From positions 6,343,978 to 6,407,977 of the forward strand of contig JAVGWX010000012.1 in the NCBI GenBank assembly GCA_036924085.1: a stretch of 64,000 bases of DNA. The letters are read 5' to 3'. A program made the translations under genes and the position numbers. This DNA is from Ariolimax columbianus (taxonomy: Eukaryota; Mollusca; Gastropoda; Stylommatophora; Arionidae). Shown piece by piece: positions 24,452 to 36,174 of the stretch (within the stretch, counting starts at the first letter, position 1; each line of letters begins with the position of its first letter). Below the pieces are notes generated by a model. It was not told the DNA's origin and did no database searches. It saw only the letters and a program-made list of their open reading frames with translations.

Positions 24452-24670
24452 TGGTACATGTATGTGCCCAAATAAATGTACACTTACACAAATATGTAGC
24501 TTTACATGTATGTTCACAAATAAGTATACAAACATGTAGTTTTAAATGTACGTTCCCAAATAAGTATACACTTACACAAACACGTAGTTTTAAATGTATG
24601 TTCACAAATAAGTGTACACTTACACAAACGTGTAGTGTTATATTTATGTCCCCACAAATAATGTATATGT
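24452..24670. repeat. 48-bp minisatellite, ~4.5 units
   Basis: The unit atgtatgttcacaaataagt, gtacacttacacaaacgtgt, agttttaa recurs. One unit carries an internal deletion of about 10 bp. Confidence 0.85.
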
Positions 24671-25499
24671 TTTAAAATAGAATACAACATATGTATTACT
24701 ATTAGCTAGTTTCTACTTCATAATATGCATTTAAATAAATTGTTCTAACGTCTGAACCTTCCAAATTATAATGGACTTGAAACCAGCACCGTACACTTCA
24801 CACACGACACGAAATTGAAGCATCCCACGTCGCGAGACAACCCAGGTTGTCGGAAACTACAAAGCCCGCTTAATTTTCATTATAACTAAAAAAACAACTT
24901 TAAAAATCACAAATGACATTGTTCAATGCCCATTACGAACTACAGAAGAACAGCAGACTTCTTGAAAGATGTCCCTTTGTATGTGCTTCCTAGTAGACCC
25001 ACTCTTGTACGGTTATCAGAACATTAATCACTGATATTGTAACCGAACCATTTGATCCAAATCCGATCGGAACATAGCAAGCGTCTGCAACAAGCAATCG
25101 GATATTATAAATCAATTAAAACATAAGGGCCGTGATGTCGTGACGTTGGTCAATCCGAAAACCAATCCGAGGAGAGCTGCGAACGCTGCAAGCTCGGATA
25201 TAGGATAACATGGCGACGGGTTTGGTCGACATGTCTAGGAAGCATGACCAGCTATGTAGAAGAACAAACATGGATGAGCAGAAGTCGCCCTTGTCGTGCA
25301 GCTCAAAGCTCGTGCCTGCTTGCCAATCGATATTCATTCATCCCCACAGCACACACACGGCAGCTTATCCAAGACCGGGGACAGGTTTTTCCAAGCGATC
25401 AAAAAAACAATGTATTAAAATACGGACTTCTATTTAAGTTCTCAAAAATAGCATTTTGTCTACAACTCATGAAGTAATCCTTGCCGTACCGTAATGTCA
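24671..25499. other. unassigned DNA
   Basis: Short overlapping frames on both strands at 25.1-25.5 kb lack family resemblance. Confidence 0.5.
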
Positions 25500-25870
25500 A
25501 GAAGATGTTGTTGGACAATTTGTTTTTCTCATGTTTCCTTCTTTTCTTGTTCTTCTTTTTCTTGATGTTCTTCGTCTTCTTCTTCTTGGCTGTATTATCT
25601 TATTCTTCCTTTTTTCCCTTCTTTTCTGGTTCTTCTTTGTTTTCTTCATCTCCTACTACTCTCCTTCCAATGCCCCTCATTCTGTTCATTCTTGTAACGC
25701 TCTATCTCTGAATCATCTTCTCCTAATTCGAATCTTCTCCTTCACATCAATCCACTTCTCCGCCTCCTCCACATTCTTCTCCTTTTCCTACTCTACTCTT
25801 TCTCATCACTTATGGAATTAACGTCTTCCTCCTCCTCATCACCACCATCATTCTCTTCATCATTATCTTC
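25500..25870. repeat. pyrimidine-rich tract (TTC/CTT/CTCC)
   Basis: The plus strand is dominated by ttcttcttctt and ctcctcc words. Phe/Ser-rich frames over it are compositional artefacts. It leads into the (ATT)n tail of the LINE relic at 25872. Confidence 0.85.
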
Positions 25871-25871
25871 G

Positions 25872-26430
25872 TATTAGTATTATTATTATTATTATTATTG
25901 TGAGTATGCTATCACACGGCAGCCTGAAAATATCTGCAAGGGATTTCCCGGTCAAGTTTATCCGGGAATGTTTCCTCATCACCATCATCATGTAGCGTGG
26001 CCCTTGCAGATCGTGGCACTGAAGACATGTCATCTGCAAGACACTCGATCGCTGGTCAGCTATCCCACCTTTGCACACGTCAACCCAAGGAGTCTCTGAT
26101 ATGTCCATGGTCCATCTTCTCCCCCGTCTGCCCCCATCTCTATTGTCAGGGACCATAACCTCCAGTATCGTTCTTTCTGGGCCATTGTGACTTTTGATGT
26201 GGCCAAAGTATATTCATTTCCTAGATGTAATGTTGTTTACTGGCCAATTTTGTTATATCGAGTTCATGTTCCATTTATGGGTTCTTCTATTTCGCTATCC
26301 ACAGTATTTTAGCCATCCTGTTGGTGAATTTTAGCACGAAGGATTCAATCATCTTCCGTTTCGTCTGTGTGGTTGACAATATATCGCATTCGAACGTTAC
26401 GAATCGGAGGCTGCAAGTCCTTAGGATCTT
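25872..26430 (-). pseudogene. LINE C-terminal end with (AAT)n tail
   Basis: The minus strand reads (with frame changes) YFGHIKSHNGPERTILEVMV, then PDNRDGGRRGRRWTMDISET, then SSVPRSARATLHD, and ends in a run of ATT/AAT triplets. The block order GHI.R..., ..TILEG.V.GKR.RGRP..RW..DI, and a terminal R.ATS.G.A. is the known C-terminus of an APE-type LINE. Upstream, to about 26430, a weaker post-RT segment can be followed. The RT catalytic part is absent. Confidence 0.75.
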
Positions 26431-26498
26431 TAGTTTTGTTATTTTATTAGTGTTCTGCCGCACGTTTCACTTTAGTCCCCCTCTGAAGTGTCATGGTC

Positions 26499-26704
26499 AT
26501 TCTTCTCCCTCGTTCCTGTTGACAGACTCTGCTGTCGCTTATAGTAGAGTCTCCATTCTTCTCCCTAGTTCATGTTGACAGACTCTGTTGTGGCTTATAG
26601 TAGAGCCTCCTTTCTTCTCCGTAGTTCATGTTGACAGACTCTGTTGTGGCTTATAGTAGAGCCTCCATTCTTCTCCCTCGTTCCTGTTGACAGTCTCTGT
26701 TGTT
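26499..26704. repeat. 56-bp tandem repeat, 3.6 units
   Basis: The unit cattcttctccctcgttcct, gttgacagactctgctgtcg, cttatagtagagtctc recurs, with slight divergence, just upstream of the LINE relic. Confidence 0.9.
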
Positions 26705-28242
26705 GTTTACAGTTGCTTGTTATGTTCTGTACATTTTACTTCTCGGATAACTTTTTTCAGCTTTATTGTCCACGGCCTACTGCCTGACGGAAATCATCGT
26801 TGAAATCAAAGTATGTGTTAAACTGTTCAGCGACAGATGAAGGTTTCGTTATCACCAGCATTGATCGTCATGAAGCGAACTGGTTCGTCTCGACAACACG
26901 CCATTAAAACTGATACATGAAATGCCTGGCCCCATCATTAACGTGTGGCCCCTCATCGATACAGTAAGGGGTCACTAACTGTAGCAGAGATATGTGTCAG
27001 TGACGGTGTCATGTCCCATCAACGCGTCCCAGAGACGGGTGATTGTTTGTCCTGGTCAAATAGTGGGCACAATCTGGCGTGAATGGGAGATCGGGTTTGC
27101 GTAAGAGATAGAGAGGAGATTAGAATGTGGTAGGAATGTAGTAGGAGATAAGATAGTCAGTAAAACTTGTGAGGGAAGATGAGTAAATGGATAAAAGAGT
27201 AATCAGTGAGTAGAATATGTGAGAGAAGGAGAGAGGATGAACGAGTTAGAGTTAATGGCTTCCTACTTCTCATGTCCACAGAAAATGTTCTTTGCTCGCG
27301 TATTTAGATTACCGTAGATGTTTAGTAGACCAATATTTGTCAACCAAAAGACATGGATCCACTCGGGGAATCAACTGGGGTATCCTTTCAATACAACCGT
27401 TGCTTAACAACCAGTATTAGTCGTTGTTGTCACCTTATATAGTTCTCACGTCCTCACTGATCTCGCAAGAATAATGACTCGTTCGTGTCTCCACTTGAGA
27501 CAACTTGCAGTACATGTTCAAGTCTGTGAAGATCATCTGCCCTGCTTGCTTACCTCCAGTGTTTATATGAACTACTTGTTGAGATTATCTCCCCCGGTTG
27601 AGATTTTCTGAGCGATCAACTATCTAAACATGTTGTGTACACCTCTAAATGAACACACACCTACCTGAGAAGAGCTGTAATAAACTTCAATGCCAGGCCT
27701 AGATAGAGAACGCAGAGACTGACGCTCTGTGTGGCAGCTGACCCGACATGGAAAGACTGTGTATTTTGCCCTAACGACAAGTTATAGTCAAAGATTCCCA
27801 AGCTTGAGACGTGAGGGCCAAATGGGGCCCACAAAGCTGTTTTCTGTGACTATCGGTGGGAGTTATTTATAAATATCTAATGAGGAATAAAAGCGACAAG
27901 ACAAGAGTACATGACATAATTACTATAGGGAGACTGCATGATTCAAACATGGTCTGACTACCGAAAACACGTTGACTACTGTTGCCAGACGGTACACTAC
28001 AGGGAAAGTATAACAAGTGACAATCACTCATAAAAGAAATGTCCAGATTCATAGAAGCAATGTGAAAAGAAAGCAGCACTGCGGGAAAGCACAGAACAAA
28101 CTAGTCTGTTACTGCAACAACAGCAAAGCGGGTTTAACAAAAATAATTCAGCATTATAGGTTCGAGTCATGTGAACTAAGCAAACATGTAACACATGTGA
28201 AACACACATTTAAGCTTTATTTGCTCCAATTGACATTCACGT
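26705..28242. other. 1.5 kb unassigned DNA
   Basis: No coding family is recognised. A purine-rich stretch with gagagaaggagagagg-like words lies at 27100-27240. Confidence 0.5.
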
Positions 28243-28630
28243 CGGCAGGTCCTCTTCATATTGTCAGTGTAGCTCTCTACTAGTCGAAAGGTCCTCTTCA
28301 TATTGTCAGTGTAGCCCTCTACTCGTTGGCAGGTCCTCTTCATATTGTCAGTGTAGCCCTCTACTCGTTGGCAGGTCCTCTTCATACTGTCAGTGTAGCT
28401 CTCTACTCGTTGGCAGGTCCTCTTCATATTGTCAGTCAGTGTAGCTCTCTACTCATCAGCAGGTCCTCTTCATATTGTCAGTGTAGCTCTCTACTCGTTG
28501 GCAGGTCCTCTTTATATTGTCAGTGTAGCTATCTACTCGTTAGCAGGTCCTCTTTATATTGTCAGTGTAGCTCTCTGCTCGTTGGGAGGTCCTCTTCATA
28601 TTGTCAGTGTAGCTCTCTACTCGCTGACCT
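28243..28630. repeat. 42-bp minisatellite, ~9 units
   Basis: The unit ggcaggtcctcttcatattg, tcagtgtagctctctactcg, tt recurs; one unit has a 4-bp cagt insertion. The period is divisible by 3, so frames of 69-117 codons run through it on both strands. These are judged artefactual. Confidence 0.95.
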
Positions 28631-29019
28631 GTCATTAAACACTGACACGTTTTTCACAATAAAAAACAAAACAATCTAAATAGTGTTTCTTTACTGTGTA
28701 GTTCTTCTTAGGTTTTTAGTCGAGCTGCACTTCTACAGGGACATATGCCCATGTGCAGGTCCCAGCTCTGGTATGAGCTGGATGTAGCCCAGAGAAAGGA
28801 TTTCCTGTTTTGTGGGCTAGACTCGAGCAGCTTAATAATCCACTGCGTTGGGACAATCGCTCAGGCAAGGTGGTAAACCGATGTGCGATCTCATCAAAAT
28901 AGACTCAAATACTAGAGCAAAGTAGACCCGCAGCCTGTTAGGCACCATTTACGCTGTCTTAACAAATTCCTAACCATGGCTGGTGATCTGCCATGTCATA
29001 CATTTAGTCATATGATTCC
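28631..29019. other. possible dispersed-repeat end, otherwise unassigned
   Basis: Minus-strand sequence at about 28690-28870 (gtgcagctcgactaaaaacc near its end) resembles the 3' end of a dispersed element. No second copy was found in the window, so this is only a suspicion. Confidence 0.3.
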
Positions 29020-29690
29020 ATTTTGATAGAATGAATGACCAGACTTATGATGTTAAGCAACAGTGTGAGAAAGCATGGAAGGTCGACTGAACCGGGTTTT
29101 AATTTCCGTTGTCTCTTGCTTTGGTCGTCCATCTTGCAGATATCTACTCTTGATGATATTCTCCCACTTAGAGGTGTGTTACATGTTTGTCCTCCTTCCC
29201 TTCCAGTATTGTTTTCAGCAATGTGTGTTGTCACTTGGTGTAACCAAACTAACTGAACCGTCAGACTGATTTCGTTCAGCAATGTGTGTTGTCACTTGGT
29301 GTAACCAAACTAACTGAACCGTCAGACTGATTTCGTTCAGCAATGTGTGTTGTCACTTGGTGTAACCAAACTAACTGAACCGTCAGACTGATTTCGTTCA
29401 GCAATGTGTGTTGTCACTTGGTGTAACCAAACTAACTGAACCGTCAGACTGATTTCGTTCAGCAATGTGTGTTGTCACTTGGTGTAACCAAACTAACTGA
29501 ACCGTCAGACTGATTTCGTTCAGCGATTCTCATTTCACCCATGATCTCATTAATACTTTCTAAGTTGTTTTCTTTCAACGAGATCCGGCACATTATTTTA
29601 TAATCCCACATTTCAATGGCATCATTTCTCTTCTTCAATCGTTTGTTCACTGCACAATGCTCTACACCATAGACAAGTGTACATACCGCT
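29020..29690 (-). pseudogene. LINE relic interrupted by a 61-bp tandem expansion
   Basis: The minus strand from 29690 downwards encodes AIEMWDYKIMCRISLKENNL and ESINEIMGEMRIAERNQ. This matches the post-RT segment of LINEs (AEMW..R.MLRI.W......V). The frame continues into DGSVSLVTPSDNTH, then meets five identical 61-bp units. Weaker element-like sequence (YWKGRRTN, WENIIKS) resumes at about 29200-29030. The RT core is absent. The expansion lies inside, or at a junction of, the relic. Confidence 0.6.
29216..29526. repeat. 61-bp repeat, five perfect units
   Basis: The unit cagcaatgtgtgttgtcact, tggtgtaaccaaactaactg, aaccgtcagactgatttcgt, t recurs five times with no substitution seen. This is unlike the divergent arrays elsewhere in the window. 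Confidence 0.97.
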
Positions 29691-30378
29691 TAGCTACTCT
29701 CATGTTTGACTAGGAAGTGACCTGATTAGATGCCATTATATTTTACACATTAGTGAAACCAGATTTTAACACCACTATTCTCTTTTTGATTTTCGTTTCC
29801 TATTTCTCGTTATTATATTTCCAGGATAGGAGAAGCTCTTGACATATTCTAGTCTTTGGTGTGTAGGGGAGATGCCGAGCTAATGTTTATAACAGTGTTG
29901 GTTGACTCAGTGTTAATGCGCTTAACATTACACATACGAGGAAGCGGGTGGTCCAGGGAATGTGAGTTTGCTTTACAATCCCAACGTAACAAGTTCAAAT
30001 CACATGGCGCTCGATTTGATAGTCCTGTTTTGTTTTATGGTATGACCGCTTGTCCCAGTCAACCCAACAGTAAAGGGGTACTGATTTTGTCCTTAATTCT
30101 CCGCCATAGTTCGTATTGCATTAGTTGTCTAGTCTGTTCACATCGATGTTCGTTATGAGTCGTTGTTTAGTTCTTGTCCTTGACGAAGATCTTTAGGTCG
30201 TAACGTTGGTTTCCTTTAGTTTCCGCCGCGGTACGGTAACTGAGGCAGACCTATTTTTGTTGTTTTTTATCGAATATTGGCCTTCAGTACCGCCACATCA
30301 TGTGTTTACTCGCATGTATCACGTGCTGTCCTGTATCGTTCCTTTACTTGTTTACAACAACAAAATTCAAGGGCGTTC
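29691..30378. other. unassigned DNA, weak SINE-like segment
   Basis: Near 29940-30010 there are ggtggtccagggaatgtgag and aagttcaaatcac (box-B-like), in roughly tRNA-like spacing. The match is weak. Nothing else is recognised. Confidence 0.3.
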
Positions 30379-30612
30379 AAATAATGTGTCAATGTAGATG
30401 GATAGAAACACATGCCACAAAGTCAAATAAGATGTCAATGTAGATGGATAGAAACACATGCCACAAAGTCAAATAATATGTCAATGTTGATGGATACAAA
30501 CAAATGCCACAAAGTCAAATAATATGTCAATGTTGATGGATACAAACACATGCCACAAAGTCCAATAATATGTCAATGTTGATGGATACAAACACATGCC
30601 ACAAAGTCATAT
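30379..30612. repeat. 46-bp minisatellite, ~5 units
   Basis: The unit caaataatatgtcaatgttg, atggatacaaacacatgcca, caaagt recurs. The first two units carry tagatggatagaa in place of ttgatggatacaa. Confidence 0.95.
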
Positions 30613-31255
30613 TATATCAGTCCAGATGGATTTAAACGAATAACGCATGGTCATAATATTCCCAATAAAGCAAGTTTTTTGATCATTTATATAACCTTCT
30701 CTATCTTGAAAGGTACCACGATTGTTTTTTAAACACAGCCACCTTCCAAGAATGGCTAACATGAATTTAGAGGGTAAAGTATCAGGGCTAGCAACCTCAT
30801 CTTGTAAAACCATTGCTATTGAAACCGCCACTGGCTCGAAACGAGGCTTCCTGTAAATGGGCAACTGTAGTGGTAGCCATATCCTTCACATGGAGTTAAA
30901 AGCAAAGGATATCATTATCATCTTTATCATAATCATCTTAGTTGGTAGAGCGATGTGTCTGGCAATTCTTATAACAAACGAGGCATCTGAATCGAGCGAG
31001 AAACGGCCTGGTCACTTCGGTCCGTGCGTCCTGCCAGCCACCTGGTTGATACTGTCAGTAGGTATTTATTTGTCTCACATATTAAGTCACTCGAGTCTGA
31101 CTTTCCACTGTCTTACGATAGAACTGCGACTGCATATATCCCTTTACAGTCTAAGCCACATATTATACAACACACTCTCAACTCCGAACGCCATAGATAA
31201 AACTCCTTTCACATACAAATACCATAGCATGTATATGAAAATATATTTCTTTTTT

Positions 31256-31257
<2 letters not shown>
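30613..31257. other. unassigned DNA with a tRNA-like patch
   Basis: A patch at 30935-31010 (cttagttggtagagcgatgt) resembles the D-arm of a tRNA-derived SINE. No convincing box B or second copy was seen. Confidence 0.3.

Positions 31258-31299
<42 letters not shown>
31258..31299. repeat. (TA)n microsatellite
   Basis: About 20 uninterrupted TA dinucleotides. Confidence 0.97.
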
Positions 31300-31302
<3 letters not shown>

Positions 31303-32385
31303 TATATTTAAAATTACATTTCTTAATGTATTTTAAAATACACATAACAATGTTAATGATATTGAAACATGGATACACTTTGAGTAAATTATCACTTTAT
31401 TGTTATGTGTGATACATAAACAATAAAATCATTTGATATACAGCAAACTAGTTTTTCATGAACTACTTAGTGTTATTTTTTCCTTTCGTATTTCCTCATA
31501 TATTTGAATATGTAACAGAGTTACAGGGGTAAAACGAGCCAAAGCCAGGGAAGCCCTGAAAATACCGTTCGTGGTACCCAAACATAACTTGAGAGCCCGG
31601 CCCGAGAGTTTCAGTTCATTGAACGAGACATGGTCCTTAATTATCAAACAATGCAAGTTTGGGGCTGGCCGACCAATGTAGGTCGAATTCTCACGGGTTG
31701 AACAGGGAATCCCCGTCAACAAGCGTTCAGTCAGTGTTTGGAAGATAATGCAGCCTTTCTTTGGGACACGCGAGTTCAAATAAAGTTGGTGGGAAATGAA
31801 CTCAAGAAAGAGAAGTCATTACCTTAAGATATAAAATCTGAGCATATAAGCTGGAGTGAGACAGTATAGTAGGCAGATCAGAAGCAGCAGGCAAGGTTGT
31901 CCTACCAGACAGTGTAGTGAGTAGCACTTAGTCTAGAACAAGTAAATAGTTAAAAGCTACACAAATTTAGCTAGTGAGTGACAATAGTAGTCATAGAGTT
32001 AGAAGCCACTGAAGCAGACAAACACGAAAAGGCAACGAGAGACAACACACATGTAAAAATCTGTCTGTGTGTGATGTTCAAGTCGTTGTCGCTAACATCT
32101 TGCTCGAGTGACCTGACTTCATTCTCGTCAGACGGAGACGTGTTGCTGCAACACGAAGTTGTCGTCCTAAGACGACCGTTGTGATTTGTGGGTTTGCTCG
32201 TCCTGACAACCACAGTAACACAACCACTGTCGTCTGTCATAGACACGAGCACAGCCGCAGACACGAGCACAGCCGCAGACACAAGCACAGCTGCAGACAT
32301 AGCAAAGATGCACTCACCGACGGCCTTACGAGAGACGATACAAGAGGTCCAGTAAACATCCATTTTTAGTAAGCTGAGAGGACAG
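31300..32385. other. unassigned DNA with short repeats
   Basis: No family is recognised. A 147-codon minus-strand frame (31971-32414) shows no domain; it overlaps an 18-bp repeat at 32253-32302. A TATA-like catataagc lies near 31838, but no transcript structure can be supported. Confidence 0.4.
32253..32302. repeat. 18-bp tandem repeat, ~3 units
   Basis: cacgagcacagccgcaga recurs with small changes. It encodes SAAVLV on the minus strand. Confidence 0.85.
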
Positions 32386-32632
32386 ATGAGGACTGAGAAA
32401 TTGTCGAAAGACATCCATTATATCAACGCACAGAGATAGACAGTGAATGAGGACTGAGAAATTGTCGAAAGACATCCATTATATCAACGCACAGAGATAG
32501 ACAGTGAATGAGGACTGAGAAATTGTCGAAAGACATCCATTATATCAACGCACAGAGATAGACAGTGAATGAGGACTGATAAATTGTAGATAGACATCCT
32601 TTATATCAACGCACAGATAGACAGAGAATAGA
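32386..32632. repeat. 61-bp tandem repeat, ~4 units
   Basis: The unit aatgaggactgagaaattgt, cgaaagacatccattatatc, aacgcacagagatagacagt, g recurs. The first three units are nearly perfect; the last has three changes and a deletion. Confidence 0.95.
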
Positions 32633-33237
32633 ACAATTGCTAGATTCCGACCACGCGATGAGAACCCTGGGTCAAGTTTAGTACTAGAGTAAGACCTGTG
32701 CTACTTGCACGAACCTTTAGAAGTAATCTTAGTCAGTTAGAGAAGTGACCATAACGAACCTTTTTAGAGACATTAGAATTAATTAAATAATTTAGGAACA
32801 GTATAATATGATCAATGAGTATAGTGATAATGATTGATGTGCATATTGTTTTACCTGTGTGAGAAATACCTGCTGTGTTTTACCTGTGTTAAAAGAATGG
32901 TTGGTACTTAATTTAGAGAGTTCAGGAGTGATAATGGTAAGGAAGATAGAGGTAAGAAAGATAGTGGTAAGGAAGATAGTGGTGATGAAGATTGAATAGA
33001 GAATACGTTAACCTTGTTATATATTTACAGTCACGTGGTCCGCACGACTGACGAGAGATGGACTAGGATGGTGTCCTTCTGGTGGCCATACAAATACAAC
33101 CCCTCCCCCTTATTCCAACCCAACGCGTGACCCGTCATTCGACACCGAGATGGAGATACAATCTGCACCACTCCCTTGGATAATTATTCATGGTACCCCA
33201 GGGCGAAGGACAGAGACGGATTCAAGCAGCTGTTGTC
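32633..33237. other. unassigned DNA
   Basis: Contains a short ggtaaggaagatagt tandem (32935-32992). No coding match. Confidence 0.5.
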
Positions 33238-33341
33238 TATCTGACATAGACATCGTTGCTTGATGTATTACCAGGATTCAAGTGTTCATATCTGACATAG
33301 ACATCGTTGCTTGATGTATTACCAGGATTCAAGTGTTCATG
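33238..33341. repeat. 51-bp perfect direct duplication
   Basis: Two adjacent copies begin atctgacatagacatcgttg and end aagtgttcat. Confidence 0.95.
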
Positions 33342-33353
33342 TGTGTGTATATG

Positions 33354-33384
<31 letters not shown>
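33342..33384. repeat. (TG/TA)n microsatellite
   Basis: gtgtgtatatgtatg passes into a pure TA run that ends exactly where the SINE starts. Confidence 0.95.
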
Positions 33385-33655
33385 GGGACAGCGTGGTCTA
33401 GTTGTTAAGTGACGAGGCTCACAGCCCGATGGTGCTGTTTTCGCTCCTCAATCACAGCACCGGCTTTTACACCGGGGAAACAAATCCTTAAAAAAAGCAG
33501 AAGGAAGCATACCCTTACATGAAATGCATGCCGAAGTCGGATGCACTGGGCAGATCAGGCGGAATATAAAAACATAGTGCAACGCACACCGCCTTGGGGC
33601 ACAGAGAAATAAGGCGTTCGCAAAAATAATATATATATATATATAATGTGTGGTG
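33385..33655 (+). mobile_element. tRNA-derived SINE flanked by TA repeats
   Basis: The head gggacagcgtggtctagttg contains a good box A (gtggtctagttg, about 33393-33404). A box-B-like gttttcgctcctc lies at 33437-33449. A body of about 190 bp follows, and the copy ends in aaaaataatatatatatata. It starts right after one TA run and ends in another, so it probably inserted in an AT microsatellite. A target duplication cannot be resolved in such sequence. Not the same family as the cgacccagctg SINE. Confidence 0.65.
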
Positions 33656-35054
33656 TTTTCTACAGACTTCACAAGTCTGAATGAAATATCAAACGACATT
33701 GTCCCTTACACTGGACATAAATCAATAAACATCCACATATTATTTTCTAGAACATTTAAAACATGTTTTTTTTTTATCTTGAACATGACCCAGTCTGTGG
33801 TTTCTGAAGAAAAAAAAAACGTGAGTTCTGAAGAAACACTTGGAGCGTCTCCAATAATTGCTGTCATTCTAGACTCTTGTATCAGGCTGTCAAGTAATGA
33901 CAGTGACGAAGATAGATTCTTATAGACCGGTGACGCCTACTAGAACCAGAGTGAGATCTCCATCCTTCCCCATCACGTGAGTGGATGCATGGCTGTAGGT
34001 AACACATTCTCAGCAGTTTTACAAAACAGTACTATGACGTAGTTATCACATCACATACAGAGATCTTTATCAAGATAATCAGCAGTATTCATGTTGGCTA
34101 CATTATATTTGTATCTTGTGTCATACTGAAACGACTCATTTAGGTTTCCTGTGTAGAACCTAGAAGGAAGCCGCGTCTGAAATACGCCAGACTTTGAATC
34201 CTTACTGGGATTGACTTGTCCTTAAATGATACGAAACCTGCCATTGAGGTAGTAGCTTCCAGGCTTAGACCACTGATATGATCGCTAGATTTTGAGAAAA
34301 TTTCAATATTGACTTCTGTCAATCCATCATTCTAGCCTCATTATTTAAGGTCCTCAATGTTGATATATGTATGATGATCTCAATCTTGTCGACATTGTCA
34401 TTAACAATAACATCGATGCGCTATTCAAATCGCATTGTTCCTCTCTACTGAAATGTCTGCCATTATTAACTACATTTCTCATATCTCATAGTCATTCAAT
34501 GAGATAGCAAAAGTCACAAGTTTCACAGATTGGACATGGTGTTTACAAACATGGGAATACCCTTTATACAAACACCAATAGCGCCATTTTGGTATTGAGC
34601 GAGACTGCGATATTCGGCGAGATTATTGAAAACATGAGAGTTTAGTTTCGTGAAAACTGAGCTCACGTGGCATTCATTGATTGTCATTCAGCGATTCTCA
34701 TAGTTCGCTTATGCCCGGGCTAGGGACATGACAATTCTTCGTCCAGATTCCTGGGATGACACAAACAAGATCGAGAGTCAGAGACGTAAACTCACTCAAA
34801 TCTATATTAACGGAGTTGACGAAATGCCACCCCCAAAAATACATCTTGTGGCTTCATTGGCGGATTGTGTCTCTGCTGTCACATATAAATTGATCTTTAA
34901 TATTATATTTGTCATTATCGTATATTGACTCGACCATAAAATTGTATTCACTTCCGTACACTTATCCAAGTGAAAAAATAAATATATGCTGGCATACATA
35001 GACCAAAATATGAAATTTCATATGCGCTATCACATACTGACTCAAACATTGCAT

Positions 35055-35058
<4 letters not shown>
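33656..35058. other. 1.4 kb unassigned AT-rich DNA
   Basis: Frames of 60-91 codons are present without domain resemblance. A small duplication of gttctgaagaaa lies near 33805-33838. Confidence 0.5.
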
Positions 35059-35135
<77 letters not shown>

Positions 35136-35191
35136 AAGTTATATATTAATAATAGTTATTCATTGACCTAAATACAATATTATATATGTGC

Positions 35192-35272
<81 letters not shown>
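35059..35272. repeat. two long (TA)n tracts
   Basis: TA runs at about 35059-35135 and 35195-35272 are separated by about 60 bp of AT-rich sequence. Each is self-complementary and could extrude as a hairpin. Confidence 0.97.
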
Positions 35273-35274
<2 letters not shown>

Positions 35275-35395
35275 TTGCCACATTTAAATATTACAAATGT
35301 ACTGTCAAAGTTTGATCTACATACACTTTTATATCAGTGCAATTATAGATACATTGATATAAGCATTATTTATGTGCTGTCATCTGTTGATCAAC

Positions 35396-36174
35396 ATAAT
35401 AATAATAATAATAGCTGTCCATCGTTGTCGATGAGGACCGCCGACATCATCCTTGTCACAGATTTCCCTGTTGGGTGTGGGTGCGCATGTGGCTGAACAG
35501 GCCAATGCGAGCACGAAAATATCTGCTACATAAGGACACACGAGGTTTGTAGAAGGGGATGGTGTTCCCGCTGCTCGGGATTTCCGCGTCTCTCGTCTGT
35601 TCTGGGCTTTCACAACACGGTCATCTTCACCGGCAGCTACACCCGATTTGACTGCGCTTCTCCAGTCAGATCTGTTTTACGCAAGATATTCCCAGGTGTC
35701 GATGTCTATCTGGCAACTTTTTAGTGAGTCCTTCAGACCGTCTTTAAAACGTTTCTTTGGGCGCCCTCTTTCGCGCCATCCCTCTCTCAGCTCGCCGTAG
35801 AACAGCTTCTTTGGGAGCCGCTCGTCTGACATACGGACGAGGTGTCCGGCCCATCCTAGTCGTGCTTTTTCTAGCAGTGCATGGATGCTGGGCATATTAG
35901 CCCTCGAGAGATCCTCGATGTCAGTGACACGATCTTGCCATCGGATGTGGAATATTCGCCTAAGGCAACCAACCTGTATGGAAGTGGTTTAACCTCCTTG
36001 CATGTCCAGAGTATACAGTCCAGCTTTCGCAAGCGTATAGTAGGGTTGGAATGATGGTTGCACGGTAGACTTTGAGTTTAGTCTTGACGCTGATGCCACG
36101 ACGTGCCCAGACCATCGAGCGCATTCTACCAAAGGCTGTGCTGGCCTTTGCTATTCTGCTTGCCACCTCATCGT
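35396..36174 (-). pseudogene. LINE A copy 1, post-RT and C-terminal region (frameshifted)
   Basis: After a 22-bp deletion the reading continues in another frame as SVSLDDEVASRIAKASTAFG and LKVYRATIIPTLLYACESWT (through 35960). It then shifts again to MPSIHALLEKARLGWAGHLV and RMSDERLPKKLFYGEL (35895-35677). A third piece, MKAQNRRETRKSRAAGTP, precedes the finger. The finger CSRYFRARIGLFSHMRTH is readable only after a one-base shift, because its first CPxC pair is in another frame. The deletion joins the tatctg and gatctg ends of a segment still present in copy 2, so it looks like a microhomology deletion. Confidence 0.85.

Noticed and set aside
25481..25821. Phe/Leu-rich membrane-protein-like frames
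   Set aside because: Pyrimidine-rich composition; two overlapping frames look alike, with no unique core.
31800..32650. LTR retrotransposon end
   Set aside because: TATA-like word and repeats are present, but no paired LTR, primer-binding site or gag-pol frame was found.
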